DNA from: Endomychus coccineus | Lineage: Eukaryota; Arthropoda; Insecta; Coleoptera; Endomychidae | Direction of reading: 5' to 3' | DNA length: 64,000 nucleotides | Assembly (NCBI GenBank): GCA_958510875.1 | Contig: OY294068.1 | Location: 173,011,411 to 173,075,410, forward strand | In this document: positions 22,235-33,476 of the stretch, piece by piece | Position numbering within the stretch: the first letter of the stretch is position 1 | How the letters are laid out: each line of letters begins with the position of its first letter | Program-made: the position numbers and the translations under genes | The notes under the pieces: model-generated | What the model was told of the DNA's origin: nothing | Database searches by the model: none | Seen by the model: only the letters and a program-made list of their open reading frames with translations

Positions 22235-22470
22235 ATTTGAACTTGAATGGAATGTGGTTTTATCAATATGGTACCTACCACATGTCATGCAGCAGGTGAA
22301 ACAGTCACTCTAGTTCAAACTGAAATTCCTCTCAGGGGGGCGATACCGATTTGGCCTCGAGGTTTTGCGATATAACACCATTAGACTTTCTTCTCTACGA
22401 CTATATGGAGGAAAAAATTTTTCGTAATAAGCCGATTCCAGAACTAGAAGACGTGAAATTGCCAAAATAG
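22235..22470 (+). pseudogene. Mariner-like DDE transposase fragment
   Basis: With two frame changes the translation reads NGMWFYQYGTYHMSC (from WFQQDGATCHTS), then GGDTDLASRFCDITPLDFLL (from WPPRSCDLTPLDYFLW), then MEEKIFRNKPIPELEDVKLP. The second catalytic Asp has mutated (QYG for QDG), while the third, in TPLDF, is still present. Only about 75 residues of the C-terminal catalytic half survive. No TIRs could be assigned. Confidence 0.7.
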
Positions 22471-24240
22471 ATTCGCTTTTATGCGAAAGCAGGTCCTTGA
22501 TAAAAGTATGTGTACTGATAACTATGAAAAATGTTAATTCATGGATTTAGGAATTACTTTTAGTAACTAGGTATAATATTGGCGAGCGATTAAAATGGTT
22601 TCATTAAATTAGGCTCCAGGTAATCCTTGGAAATGTTCTGCTGAATTGACATATATTGCCTGTTTCACATATAATCATTTTTGTTTATCCCAAGATTAAT
22701 ATCATTCCTATTTTAAAGGTTAGAATTATAGAAAGAGAAGGTAATTGGCGAAGATGAAGAGAGTCATTGATGGCAACTAGCATGCTTCGAAATGATTTTG
22801 AACAGGTACAAGTTTGTGAAAGATTAACGTAACTATGGCGTTTATTGGGGGTATGCTTTGCAATGCGGTGTTAAAACAAAGAAAGTAAAACAAAGGAGTT
22901 TCAAGACCTGTACAGTGTACACCCTACCGTTTATTAGAAAAGGATATTCGCATCGGCCATGTTGTAAAATGGCGTGAGTGTTGTTTCCGGAAACAATAGA
23001 ACTGCGAATAACTCTTGTTTATTTGCATATCAACCTGTTATTCAGTGGTCGTTATAACTAGTGCGCGATATCTCGTACATTCATGCAATACAAGTTCATT
23101 CATTATATCAACCAGTTATAACAATCCATTCAACAACAAAGTAAGTAAGAATTTTAGTATTTACAGATGGTAATATATTAAGAAAACACATTAACATTGT
23201 CTGGAAGTCATTTGTTAATATTTATTCATGATTCTTTATGATAATACACTAAGCTCACGATAAAAGGACGTATAACTGTAGAAGATCAGTACGTATTTTG
23301 GGATTCATTCAAACTATGTAGGTGTATCGAGAATTTCCTACTCCAAACGAAGTGTTTATGGAGGTACTCGCGCGGTTCTACATCAAGTGGCGACAATTTC
23401 TGATTTCAGGTTGGAGTGTTCATTATAGCCAATCGTATGGGTTATCGTATTATGACGTCATAAACAATTCATCGTCTTTTTTAGTATGAATAGGGTGTTG
23501 AACGCAGAAGTAGTGTTATATTTCAGCACCTAAGATAAATCATTTCTTGTTTCTTGTAGGCAATAATTTTTGAATGAATATTATAAAGAATTGCGTTCTG
23601 CGAATCTACCTGTTAATTATAAGTGTTCAGTTCAAATGCAACGATTTAGGATAATTCTCATGAACATGAACGATGACAATATCATTTTCTTGTACTCAAA
23701 AGTTTTTGATCTTCTAAGTATGGAAGAGAATCCTCCCGTTGTTATTATTATCACGTTTGTTGTGATGCTTAACATTTAGCGTACGATAATGGAGTAAGTG
23801 GGCATCACTATTCGGGGAAAACTTATACGCCATAGTTAAATATAGTGTTCAATACATTAGATATATCGTATCATATCATCGTCCAGAAGCTAATTTTCTT
23901 TTAAATGCTGCCCCTCCAAATTGTAATCGATGTAAAGCATGTAAACCTACCTGTTTAATAGGTACTCAAAACTATCTATCATTTTCAACATTCATAGGCC
24001 TATGTCATCGGGAAAATATGTCTCTATTCTTGTATTCGAATAAGACGATAGCTCAGAAAGGGATAGAGTTCTCATAATTTGGGTAAAACTTGGACCATTA
24101 ACCAGCAAGCTAATATAATGAAGGATTCGAAATTCGTCACAAAGATAATTATTGATTTTAAAATTCGAAAATACAATGAAAACCTTGTTGATGCAACAAT
24201 TTTGCGTCCAATAATGATCAACATCGGCCCATCCTTTCTG
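22471..24240. other. Intergenic, no gene recognised
   Basis: This 1.8-kb stretch has open frames at 23570-23779 and 24079-24270 that I cannot match to any family. No repeat structure is seen. Confidence 0.45.
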
Positions 24241-24247
24241 TTCTTAC

Positions 24248-24540
24248 CAAAGAAAGCTCTGTGTGACTGACACCTTGACCGGTCCCCATAATCAAATTGT
24301 GACGAATATCATGCCGTCCGATATAATTTGGTTCCATATGAGGGATTGAATGACGAAGAAAGTAATTGAAGTAATTGTGGATATTTGATTTTGATGGCAG
24401 AGTGCGTAATGCCCACCTGAAATATAATGTCAATATGGTACAAATAAGAGAAGCCCCAAAAACTTCACTTACAGAGTTCGAATCAACACTAAAAAACAAC
24501 ATCATACTATTCATAGTGAGAAATTGCCTTGACATAGCAA
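24248..24540 (-). other. Possible spliced exons of an unknown gene
   Basis: The minus strand has a consensus-like donor (TCT/GTAAGTGAAG, intron edge at 24482) and a pyrimidine-rich acceptor (TTATATTTCAG/GTGGGC, edge at 24417). These define a 66-bp intron, a normal insect size. A second donor (TTTG/GTAAGAAC) ends the downstream exon at 24248. An unspliced open frame spans 24218-24535 (105 residues, PHMEPNYIGRHDIRHN near the middle). I cannot identify a product, and the spliced reading frame is not clearly longer than the unspliced one. This could be chance. Confidence 0.2.
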
Positions 24541-24870
24541 CTATATAAATATTATAAGATATTCATCATCTCTAACAACGATAACCCACAAATCTAATAA
24601 ATAAACCTCATAAGTCATCGATGATAAAATAATTTCACCGTTCTCGAACAAAACCCAACAAATTAAAATGGTAGTTCTATCAACATTTGGCTTCACAAAA
24701 AGTCACATACTACTATTAAAAAAATTGAATTCCAATTGGGCGAAATACTCACCACAACATAGATAGCCAGACAATTTTCTTAACTTAATTGTGGTCGACA
24801 TTTCATCTGTTGTAAACTAATAACATTTTATACTATAAAAGAGTTCACACTGTGGATATATTATAACACT
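24541..24870. other. Intergenic, nothing recognised
   Basis: No gene seen. The last ~40 bases (GAGTTCACACTGTGGAT) belong to the repeat shared with the 0.4-kb region. Confidence 0.45.
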
Positions 24871-24874
24871 GTTG

Positions 24875-24987
24875 ATAAGAAATAATCACCCTTAACCACT
24901 GAAAATACTATTAAAGTACTGAGGGTAGCCGAAAGGTACTCAGTACTTTAATAGTATTTTTAGTGGATAAAGGTGATTATTTCTTAT
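24875..24987. repeat. 113-bp fold-back MITE core
   Basis: ATAAGAAATAATCACC..TT..CCACTGAAAATACTATTAAAGTACTGAG faces its reverse complement CTCAGTACTTTAATAGTATTTTTAGTGG..AAGGTGATTATTTCTTAT across a ~15-bp loop. Flanking sequence is shared with the repeat hit by the hAT at 436-1695. It is probably a small MITE. Confidence 0.8.
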
Positions 24988-25202
24988 TTGTAATCAATAG
25001 TGATAAAATTTTCCCAATTTTTAGAATCGGATCGACATTTTAATATCATGTTCCAAAATAAGTTACATCTCTTCTCCTCCCCTTTGTCTGTTATGAGAAA
25101 GATTTCCATAATGTATTAGGTAATCAAATTTAAAGAGTTGAGTTAATACAGTTAAAGGGTCCCTCGACGCGATTCGGATGTTTACAGGCGATCTGCAGAG
25201 GG
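24988..25202. other. Intergenic, nothing recognised
   Basis: No signal recognised. Confidence 0.4.
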
Positions 25203-25428
25203 CCAGCACAACTACATTAGATGTGAGTTATGCGGGTGTAACATAACAATAATGTGATAAATGGTAACTGTAATATAAATAATTGTCAATTGTAGCGTAC
25301 ACGCGTTCGAAGTACTAAATGGTGCATAAAATACACGCCGGTGGATGCAGTGAGTGCTGGTTAACGGACCACTTGATAAATAACTCGCATAATTTCTAAT
25401 TAGATTAGGCTAATGTAGTTGTGCTACT
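25203..25428. repeat. Inverted repeat, short arms
   Basis: AGCACAACTACATTAG (about 25206) and CTAATGTAGTTGTGCT (about 25411-25426) are exact reverse complements. GAGTTATGCG and CGCATAA lie just inside. The enclosed ~190 bp has no coding signal. It is possibly a small TIR element. Confidence 0.55.
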
Positions 25429-25429
25429 T

Positions 25430-26300
25430 CGGCGGATGCTCTTTTTTGTCTTCATTTTGCATCAGTGAACAGTTTTCTTGTAATTACAAATCATGAGAGC
25501 GCATTAAAGAGAAAACGGCCTTAACGAATTTATTTTTCATACAATAATTGTGAATGGTTGAGAGCAATCAGGTATCTTCAATTTCAATTTCCAATATAAT
25601 CAAGGGCTTATCCAAACTTTATACTAGAATGCTACCACAAAACCATTCATCCACTTTGCAAATGGATGTAATTTAAACACAAATTATAGTTACATTAGAA
25701 AGATATTTTTAATGATTTTAACTCACAAGAAAGATTACCTGACAAACAGGATCCAGGGCCGGAGGAACTGAAGGAGTTTTTCAACTGCGAGAAACCTGAA
25801 ACAATAATCATAACAATTAATACCAAATAGAAAGAGATTAATTTTGTTTGGGGTAATTTACCATTTTTGAAAACATGCAGATCTGACATCCAAATACTCG
25901 AATATATTTTCAACCTGTTTACATAGATTTAATCTTATCTATCATTAGTAGCATTACTTTCAAAGTTGAAAGGATTCTACTGAGCTATCCTAATACAGAA
26001 ACGTTCTGCTCCAGTCACTTAGCAGAGCCAATAGAACTGATAGAACTATCTCATTTAAGAATATAATAAGGATATGGTTTTATGATGTTGGAGACAAGGG
26101 TTTCTCCAGAGTTCTGTAGAGATCTGGCAAGTCAAATCTTGGTGATTTTGTTTACATTAATTTATGTCATATGTCTTATATTTGATAAATATTTTGTAAT
26201 ATTTTCCCCTTTAACGAATATATTCTTGGGAATTCAATAGCCGTCGTGGTATTGGTTAGGAAGATGTTTAAGAATTATTCACAGTCTCTATGTTAGGACA
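25430..26300. other. Intergenic; weak exon-like stretch
   Basis: Near 25740-25800 one plus-strand frame reads PDPGP-like then EELKEFFNCEKPE, and the opposite strand has AG/GT dinucleotides at plausible splice positions. Neither can be tied to a protein family. The rest shows nothing. Confidence 0.25.
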
Positions 26301-26303
26301 TAT

Positions 26304-27337
26304 TAGTACATTCCAAGTGAATTAAATCACGCATTTATATATTTATGGATCATATTTTGTGGCCTGGAACACCTGAACAAAATTTGATTAGTGAGGTAAT
26401 CTATATGGATCCTTCAATCAGATCGTTGTTGGAATTAGTGAATGATGACTCGCTTAAGCGTATTTACGAAGAAGTTGCTTATTCGAATCTGAAAATTTTT
26501 GATGTCGTTTTCTTACATGATGTAATGAGTATTCAACTCTTGTTATTTTCAGAAGGTTCGCCTACTCCACAATTATATGAGTCATTCGTTTGTGACAAAT
26601 AAAAATCTTACTTGACGAAAGTTGGTTGAAGATTCTATACCGAATGAATTTGACCAATAGAATTTTGCCATAGTCAAATTCAGCTGTTGGTCACGTAAAT
26701 AATCAGAATTGATTCTTGTTGCTGCAAGATTGTATCCGTGGTGTTTTTCTCATTCAAAAAGCTTCCGCTAACCTGGAATGGGTATGAATATTTTGGGTTA
26801 TTTTGCCTCTTATCATAATTAATTAAAACAAATTAATAAGTATTGACTAATAACACGTGAGTAAAACACAAATCTACTCTTAAATAACAATATATTGACA
26901 ATAATTGTTACCACTTAGTGGTATTTTCAGAATGAATTATTGTGATAACGATGGTGATCTATTATACGATATTCCTTTCTTTGAAGAAAAGTCTGGCAGG
27001 ATAAAAATATCATATAAAGGAGATGGTTACGAATAGACCATGGTCATCACATGGCAATCCTGCCAGGATAGTCATGTCATAGCTAGGTTTTTGGGATTTG
27101 AAGCTGGTGATAATCGAGTCGGGGAATTGTACCATAGATTTCATACTTTATTGTAACACTTACACAACTAAATAATGGCACTACATACAGAGTAGTATCT
27201 CGTTATGAAGTAATAGGAACTAAGTCATAGCTCGTTGAGACTAATTCAATAATATTCTCTAGAGATCTATTAATACTTTCTTACAGAGGGATTCTCAGAT
27301 CTTGTTATTAAACCGGACATTGCAATTCATAAGGTTG
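26304..27337. repeat. Tandem duplication, unit 1
   Basis: This ~1035-bp unit starts TTAGTACATTCCAAGTGAAT and is repeated from 27338. Matching landmarks run the whole length: GGATCCTTCAATCAGATCG, TTGACAATAATTGTTACCAC, TCTCTAGAGATCTATTAATA. An 85-residue open frame (26345-26602) exists only in unit 1 because unit 2 has deletions, so I do not call it a gene. The left arm of the internal fold-back has lost ~16 bp here. Confidence 0.9.
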
Positions 27338-28328
27338 TTAGTACATTCCAAGTGAATTAAATCACGCATTTATATATTTCCTGAAACACTTGAACAAAAT
27401 TTGATTGGTAAGGTATATGTATATGGATCCTTCAATCAGATCGTTGTTGGAATTAGTTTCGAATCTGAAAAATTATGATGTTTTTTTTTTCAAATTATGT
27501 AATGAGTATTCAACCCTTGCTATTTTTAGAAGCTACTCCCTTATTATGAGAGTCATTCGTTCAATTCAAAGACGTTTGTGAAAATAACAATCTTTCTTGA
27601 CGAAAATTGGTTGAAGATTCTGTAACGAATGAATTTGAGCAATGGAATTTAGACAGAGTAAATCCAGCTGTTGTTGACGTAAATGATCACAATCAATTTT
27701 CGTCGCTTTAATATTGTGTCCGTTGTGTTTTTTCTCATTCAAACAGCTTCCGCTTATACCTGAAATGGATATGACTATTTTGCGTTACTTGGCCTCTCAT
27801 TCACAATTAATTCAAATAAGTTGATAAGTATTGAATAATAAAACGTGAGTAAAACACGAGTCTACTCTTAAATAACAATATATTGACAATAATTGTTACC
27901 ACGTAGTGGTATTCTCAGAATGAATTATTGTGACAACCAAGGTAATCTATTCATAACCATCTCCATTATACGATATTCCTTCCTTCTAAAAAAAGGCTGG
28001 CAGTAGAAATATCGTATAAAGGGGATGGTTATGAATAGACCATTGTCATCACATGGCGATCCTGGCAGGATAGCCATGTCATAGCCAGGTTTTTTCGGAT
28101 TTGAAGCTAGTGATAATCAAGTCGAGGAATTATACCATAGTTGATTTCATGGTTTGATGTAACACTTATATAAGTAAATAATGGCACTAAGTTATGAAAT
28201 AATAAGTACTAAGTAATAGCTCGTTACGACTAATTCAATAATATTCTCTAGAGATCTATTAATACTTCCTTATTGAAGGATTACCAGATCTTGTTATTAT
28301 ACCGGTCATTCCAATTCATAAAGTTGTA
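27338..28328. repeat. Tandem duplication, unit 2
   Basis: Diverged copy of 26304-27337, ~45 bp shorter overall. It keeps an internal fold-back (27941-28044) in which GTAATCTATTCATAACCATC pairs with GATGGTTATGAATAGAC and ATACGATATT pairs with AATATCGTAT. The two units differ by many small indels and substitutions, so the duplication is old. Confidence 0.9.
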
Positions 28329-29360
28329 ACTTCGCCTTGATTTCAAATTTCAATGTTTTTTTATTATAATTGAAAAATATCTTGGCTAAGAGTAGAATTA
28401 TGATACAAGTGCTTAGCGTACATAGAATGTTATTCCTGTAACTTATAACTTCAAGTAGTATTCTTGAAACAATATCCTAAAACTTTTCATCTTAAACCAT
28501 AAGTTAGCTTACTTAACTCGTTTTCAAAATTATCCTTATCTCGACTTTGAATTATTGTTGGAGTAGTTAAACCATGTTGCAAATTTCTCAATCATCTTTC
28601 ATTTGTTTGATTGACTGCAAAGCCTTCTAAGAATTAAATTCTGTACAATAAGATTTTTAGCTCATTAGGGCGAGTTAGTTTATCTACCCTTGAAGTGAAA
28701 AATCAGTGTAAGCAATAAAATCATCATTGACTTATGTTATTATCGTAAAAGCGGCCTGGTATAAAATTGTCGTTAGGGAGATGTATAAGATTACTCTTAT
28801 TCCGGCATAAAGACCTGAATATGCTCTATTATCCGAAAATCCGAGCTGCTGTAATGCACACAAAGAAACAGCTCTTGTGGTCAAAACATTTTAAATCGAT
28901 CCTACGGAACTTCAGATAAGTTTGGGCCTTGTGTAAATATATAATAAGGAAGTTTGTTGTTATGAGGTATTAGATACGGTCCATTATGTTTGAATAGTGG
29001 TTTAGTAGTCTCAGGTTATCTAGCATTGTCGTATGACAGCCACTTAACATAGGTGTACGTATAATAGATATGCGGAAGCTGTCGTATTGCTGAGCGTTAT
29101 CCCGCGATCTTGTAATTCAATACTATTATAGGAATTTTTCAGTCCCTAATATTTCGCGCATGTAACGGTATAATCTTTTGCTTTTTATTTGAAGGCGCAT
29201 GTTAAAATGTTCTAAATGTTCCGGTTTTGTTTTTTGTTTTCCATCCTCATAAACATTATCAGAGAAGTTATTAAATTGGAACGATTCTACATGATTGTTG
29301 AGTTCAAGGCCACGAATTTAGTGATTTTGATTGCAATCAAACACGGTGAAGAATCACAGG
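28329..29360. other. Intergenic, nothing recognised
   Basis: About 1 kb of AT-rich sequence without recognisable genes or repeats. Confidence 0.5.
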
Positions 29361-29368
29361 GTCATTAT

Positions 29369-31219
29369 CAGTGGCGGTTCCTCGAAGGAGGCTAAGGAGG
29401 CTCAGCCTCCTCACCAATGTATCTTAATGATCATTCTCAATTTTATTTCCTGTTTCTCTGATAATTTTTAAAATTTTACAATTAATTCCCCGTTGTCAGT
29501 AGTTATTTTTAATCTGACAACAGTGCCCTGAGGCTAGACTCTCTACATATCTCAAACGCTGAGCATGTGTTGTTCAACGCAGTTGCCGTTTTTCCGACCA
29601 GTCCGATCGCCAACTGGGTAAATCAGCGAAAACGGCAACACCCTCTGGAGGCTAGCCTGCGGCAGCCGCTAGCAATCTATGACATACGAGACGTGCGTTC
29701 TGCCGACTGCTGCGTAGGTCAGTCAGTGCTTGTTTGTTTATGTGTTGTCACGCCAAGTAAGGTTAGATTGTTGTCTGTTGTAAATTTAAAATGAGTGTTA
29801 GTGAGTTAGTTGCTGCCTTTTAGAAAATCCATTTAGTGAATTAACATACGATAAAAGTGTTTCTTTTAAATAAACGGCCTTTACCGGATTTGAAAGGATT
29901 AGTAATGTCAGGTAACTATCAAAATCGATCATTGTTAATACTAATAGTAATATTGACAAGACGAAGTTTTAAAAAAATCATTGATTTCCCTGTAATGCTC
30001 CAACTCGATGGAATTTTACATCACGTACAGTATTTACCATCCATAAAAATAAAGACAAATTAATTGAAACATTTGATTTTGTATTAAACAGTGATGACTT
30101 TTCAACAGATCAGGTTTCATTAAATGCTGTTGTTGGTTTAAAATCTTATTTAGAAAATGAAGAATTTTTGTTTTTTGTTGATAATTTTAAATTATTATTT
30201 GAACAAACTGATATTATTTTTCAAATTTTACAACATAAATTTAAGAGATCGTTTGAAACATCTCATTGGAAAAATTTCAAGTTTCCGTAATACAGAATTT
30301 GATTTTAATATTTTATTTGAAAATTTTTCAACTGATGAGGCTCCTCCCGCGAAAAGAAGGAAAACATATAATTTTGTAGACAAGAAACTACATTAAGTAT
30401 AAACAACTTTTTTATGAAATTTTAGATACTATTAAAGGTCAAATTGAGATTCGATTTTCCGATTTATATGAATTGAAGGTTTTTGACTTGACGAATAGAA
30501 GATTTTTCGAATCTTTTTCAAAAGAGTTCCCCAATACACTTTAAGATAACTTAGTTCTAAAATATAAATTTTCTGATAAAATAGCACGGCACAATGAATT
30601 ATGAGTTATATACTCGGATAAAGATATTTTAGGCCAGTATGACAGTCACGCCGATATGATAAAATATATGATAGACAATGATTTGCAACTTTTACCTCAG
30701 TTTTATAAACTACTTTGTTTGACAGTCACCATTTCTGTCACGTCGGCATCGGTGGAGAGATCATTTTCTACTCTCAAACGAATTAAAACTTACATGCCAA
30801 ATACAATGGGCCAAAGTCGTTTATACAATGTTAGTTTAATATCTATTGAAAAAGATTTAGTAAAACACTTAAAACAAAATGATACATTTTTTGATAATAT
30901 TATTGATCATTTTTCGCAAACTAAAGACCGTAGAATTCCGTTAATATATAAAAAAAATAATAGAATTAATAAAAAAACAAAATATGAAAAATTCGAGAAA
31001 AAAAGAAAAAAATATTAAAAATCCAAAAAAAATAAAAGACAAAAAACGAACAAAAAAATTTTTTGCCAAGAGGAACTCTATACCTCCACGTTGGTTCTTG
31101 CTGGGTAACAATTAATTTTGTCACTGAAGTAGCTGGTACGGTCGCTGTGCAAAGAGTATATTTTTACAAAAACGTTTTATGTCCAGCCTCCTCTCTCAAA
31201 AATTCACGAGTCGCCATCG
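29369..31219 (+). mobile_element. hAT transposon, 1851 bp, decayed
   Basis: Imperfect terminal repeats CAGTGGCGGTTCCTCG and the complement of CACGAGTCGCCATCG are flanked by a perfect 8-bp duplication GTCATTAT (29361-29368, 31220-31227). Subterminal GAGGCTAAGGAGGCTCAGCC forms a small palindrome. Transposase remnants run on the plus strand from about 30060 to 31018. The same family as 436-1695, but longer. Confidence 0.92.
30060..31018 (+). pseudogene. hAT transposase, frameshifted
   Basis: In changing frames the region gives FVLNSDDFSTDQVSLNAVVG (about 30080-30140), an RNase H-like core stretch FVDNFKLLFEQTDIIFQIL, a basic APPAKRRKTYNF patch (30340), and RFSDLYELKVFDL. The dimerisation block TSASVERSFSTLKRIKTYMP follows in the open frame 30656-31018. 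At least three frameshifts or stops interrupt it, and the N-terminal zinc finger is absent. It would have encoded a ZMYM/THAP-associated type of hAT transposase. The lysine-rich end is low complexity and of doubtful coding value. Confidence 0.8.
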
Positions 31220-31227
31220 GTCATTAT

Positions 31228-31433
31228 AAACATTTGCTGAGTTTCGATGAATCAAAAGTTGAATTATCCGACACCCATGAGAAGATAGACGTTACATCAT
31301 TGACTTACTGTCAGAAACTCTTAGATCTTGAGGAAAAATAATTGTCTCATTCGGTTCATAAGTGGAATAGATTTTCTTTGGAGCAAATAACATTCCCAAT
31401 TTTTTCATATGCTTTGACTACACGATAGGAAAC
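31228..31433. other. Intergenic, nothing recognised
   Basis: Short stretch after the hAT element, with no signal. Confidence 0.4.
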
Positions 31434-31800
31434 CTATAATGTTCGAACAACATCATGTGAGCCAGCGGTCGAATGTAGGGAGACGAGATAGGCATTCGTA
31501 TTTTTCTTGAAGGTTTGGAGGTTGTAGGCATAGGGAAAGACCTCACTAGCTAAAGAGTTCCACGACTTCGCTGTTCGATAAAAAAATGAAGTCTGGTAGG
31601 AAGAAGTTCGAGCTTGTAAGTGTGATATTATTAGTATCTGCTGGGATGTAAAGTAGCACGAAATAGAAACCCAAGTTTTTGTGAAGCGTTTTTCGCAATG
31701 GACCTCACATGATCGTCTCATGAGAGGTTACTGTTGGTGGTGATCCTGAGCTTTGTTATGGAAGACTTCATAGATCGAGTTTAATTTTAATTTCAGTCTA
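31434..31800 (-). pseudogene. LINE pol C-terminus with internal deletion
   Basis: The minus strand reads SNLSWDDHVRSIAKNASQKL then GFLFRA (about 31650-31740). After a deletion and frame change it continues ARTSSYQTSFFYRTAKSWNS and SEVFPYAYNLQTFKKN (about 31490-31620). Both blocks are the conserved tail after the RT domain of the family also seen at 41-42.5 kb (DDHVRSIAKTW, FLYIERPNCGTLCLVRSF) and 59.2 kb. About 80 residues normally lie between them. The fragment is 5' truncated. Confidence 0.8.
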
Positions 31801-32002
31801 TGCTAGTATGGAACAAACACAATAGAAAAATAGTGAGACATGACACATTTTATTGATGTGAAACTGATCAATGGTCTTAGAATTCGGTGAGCATATTTTT
31901 TTTGTTCCTACTTAATCGGAGAAAAATTATCAATCGTAGATTGAATATTTTTCTGAGAGTATACTATTTATCTTGGATAGTAGACTTCCGCGGACAGCTA
32001 AT
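31801..32002. other. Intergenic, nothing recognised
   Basis: No signal apart from GAGTATACTATTTAT, which recurs beyond the palindrome at 32003-32084. Confidence 0.4.
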
Positions 32003-32084
32003 CTTGAAAAATCTTGTCTTCCGGATCGATTCCGCGTCACAATATTGTGACGCGGAATCCATCCGGAAGACAAGATTTTTCAAG
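32003..32084. repeat. 82-bp near-perfect palindrome
   Basis: Two 41-bp arms meet with no spacer (centre 32043/32044, CACAAT/ATTGTG) and differ at a single opposed position. The arms include CTTGAAAAATCTTGTCTTCC and ATTCCGCGTCAC. The direct repeat AGTATACTATTTA lies outside on both sides (about 31960 and 32083), as if the palindrome came with a local duplication. Confidence 0.95.
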
Positions 32085-32334
32085 TATACTATTTAGCCTT
32101 GAAGTCGTTGAACAAAGAATGTTGTGAATAGGTTAGCTTGTGATTCTAAGATTTTAATCTAAACTCGTAGAAGGTGCCTTTCTGGAAGATGAATCACAAC
32201 ATCTTAGGTTAATTATACACCCGTTTTCATTAAAAAGGGCCGCTTTTCTCTTTTGGTGTATAAACAGCCACTATGATGATGTCTTTCCAACATCTAAATC
32301 GGTTATATTCTCGTCATCGAAATTGTGAAATCAC
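32085..32334. other. Intergenic, nothing recognised
   Basis: No signal recognised. Confidence 0.4.
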
Positions 32335-32780
32335 CGCAACGTGATGGGTGTGCAGGTTCCTGATGTCAGCAGCAGAGCCTGTCGAAAGGCGCCTGAGATG
32401 CTTCCGGTATATTCTGCAAAATTGGCTTCGGCGTACACCCATCGCGGTAATGCGGCCCTACGGGTGCTGTATTACCATCTAAGGCACTCGTACGGAATAA
32501 ACCAAGAGCCGGGGGTGTCTTACATGCCAGGAGATATGGAGAAAAATGGACAGAGTATCAAGATCTCCTGTTCGACCTCCGTTCGCTATACCCAGGCCAC
32601 AAGGTCGTATTAGTTGCTTTGATCATAGGTGTTTTGGTCGGAATTCGGCCTTCGCTACGTTCGAACTTGAAGATCATTCCGGCCTGTAAGAACTCGGCGC
32701 AGATCTTGATGCAGAAGGCATTCATTCTGGGTTCAATAAGACTACTTAGGGTACATGATTCAGGAACCTGAAGCTACTTA
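32335..32780 (+). pseudogene. Non-LTR retrotransposon C-terminal fragment (copy 1)
   Basis: The first frame (32341-32613) has VMGVQVPDVSSRACRKAPEM and RGNAALRVLYYHLRHSYGIN, then PGVSYMPGD, which match the homologous tail at 39.4 kb. A frame change follows, and HKVVLVALIIGVLVGIRPSL, IPACKNSAQILMQKAF and ILGSIRLLRVHDS run to a stop at about 32762, the natural end of this LINE protein. The region lies after the reverse transcriptase and probably covers the zinc-knuckle and nuclease-like tail of an R2-like element, though I am not certain of the clade. A GC-richer 3' stretch to ~32860 is probably its 3' UTR. Confidence 0.75.
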
Positions 32781-32932
32781 CCGACCGGTGGGGAGGAGTA
32801 GCTTCTGTTATCTGACTTTGGTTTTTCTGGCCCGATTGCTGCGATGTCATCGGAGCGTATACATATATACAAATATATATGTAGATTTCTTTTGCTGGTT
32901 AATCTAAAGTTGTGAGTTTTATTAGGTTTTCA

Positions 32933-32977
32933 CCATTCATTTGACGTGTTTCGGTTTTCGCCTTCTTCAGAAATTTA
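32933..32977 (-). ncRNA. Hammerhead ribozyme-like motif
   Basis: On the minus strand: CTGAAGA (core, with A at the variable position), then AGGC-GAAA-ACC (helix II with a GAAA loop), GAAAC, then ACGTC with GTC as the cleavage triplet. Short complementary strands (ATTT/AAAT) form helix I. All invariant core bases are present. The layout matches the motif at 33477-33518 and minimal hammerheads of Penelope-like elements. Helix II is weak (two strong pairs). Confidence 0.5.
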
Positions 32978-33421
32978 TTTTTTGTTTACATTTGAACTGG
33001 AATTTAACAAAATATTTCTATATCATCGAACTTAATTCGGTGATTATGTACAAAATGAATTAATTTCTCACGAAATATTTGAATTTTGAATATACTTATT
33101 ATACGTAATTTAATACCAAATGATTTCGTTTGCGTATGTTGAAACTTAGGACTTTTATGATCAGTTTTTTGTTACTTCAATTCAAACAATATTGATTCTA
33201 AATGGAAGGGTAATGTACCGTGCTGATAAAACAATTTTTTATGTAAATTAATTAGTGGTAAAGAGGTATGGTAGATGGAACTTCTGCATGCTTAGAAGAA
33301 TTGAATACCCTCTTTGGGGCTTACCTTACTATAATTATTATTCACTGCAATGATACACAGAATTACAGAACAATTATGAAAATAATCTAACAATATAATA
33401 AGATTCTTGACCCAGTATGAA
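32978..33421. other. Intergenic; possible Penelope insertion flank
   Basis: No coding signal. AAAATAATCTAAC at about 33380 recurs at 34877, 35000 and (one change) 35123 on the far side of the Penelope-like element and may be its target duplication. Confidence 0.45.
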
Positions 33422-33476
33422 TTATATAAAAAATTCTCGGGAATTAGGTCACATTAACACTCTGTTATAAATGTTC

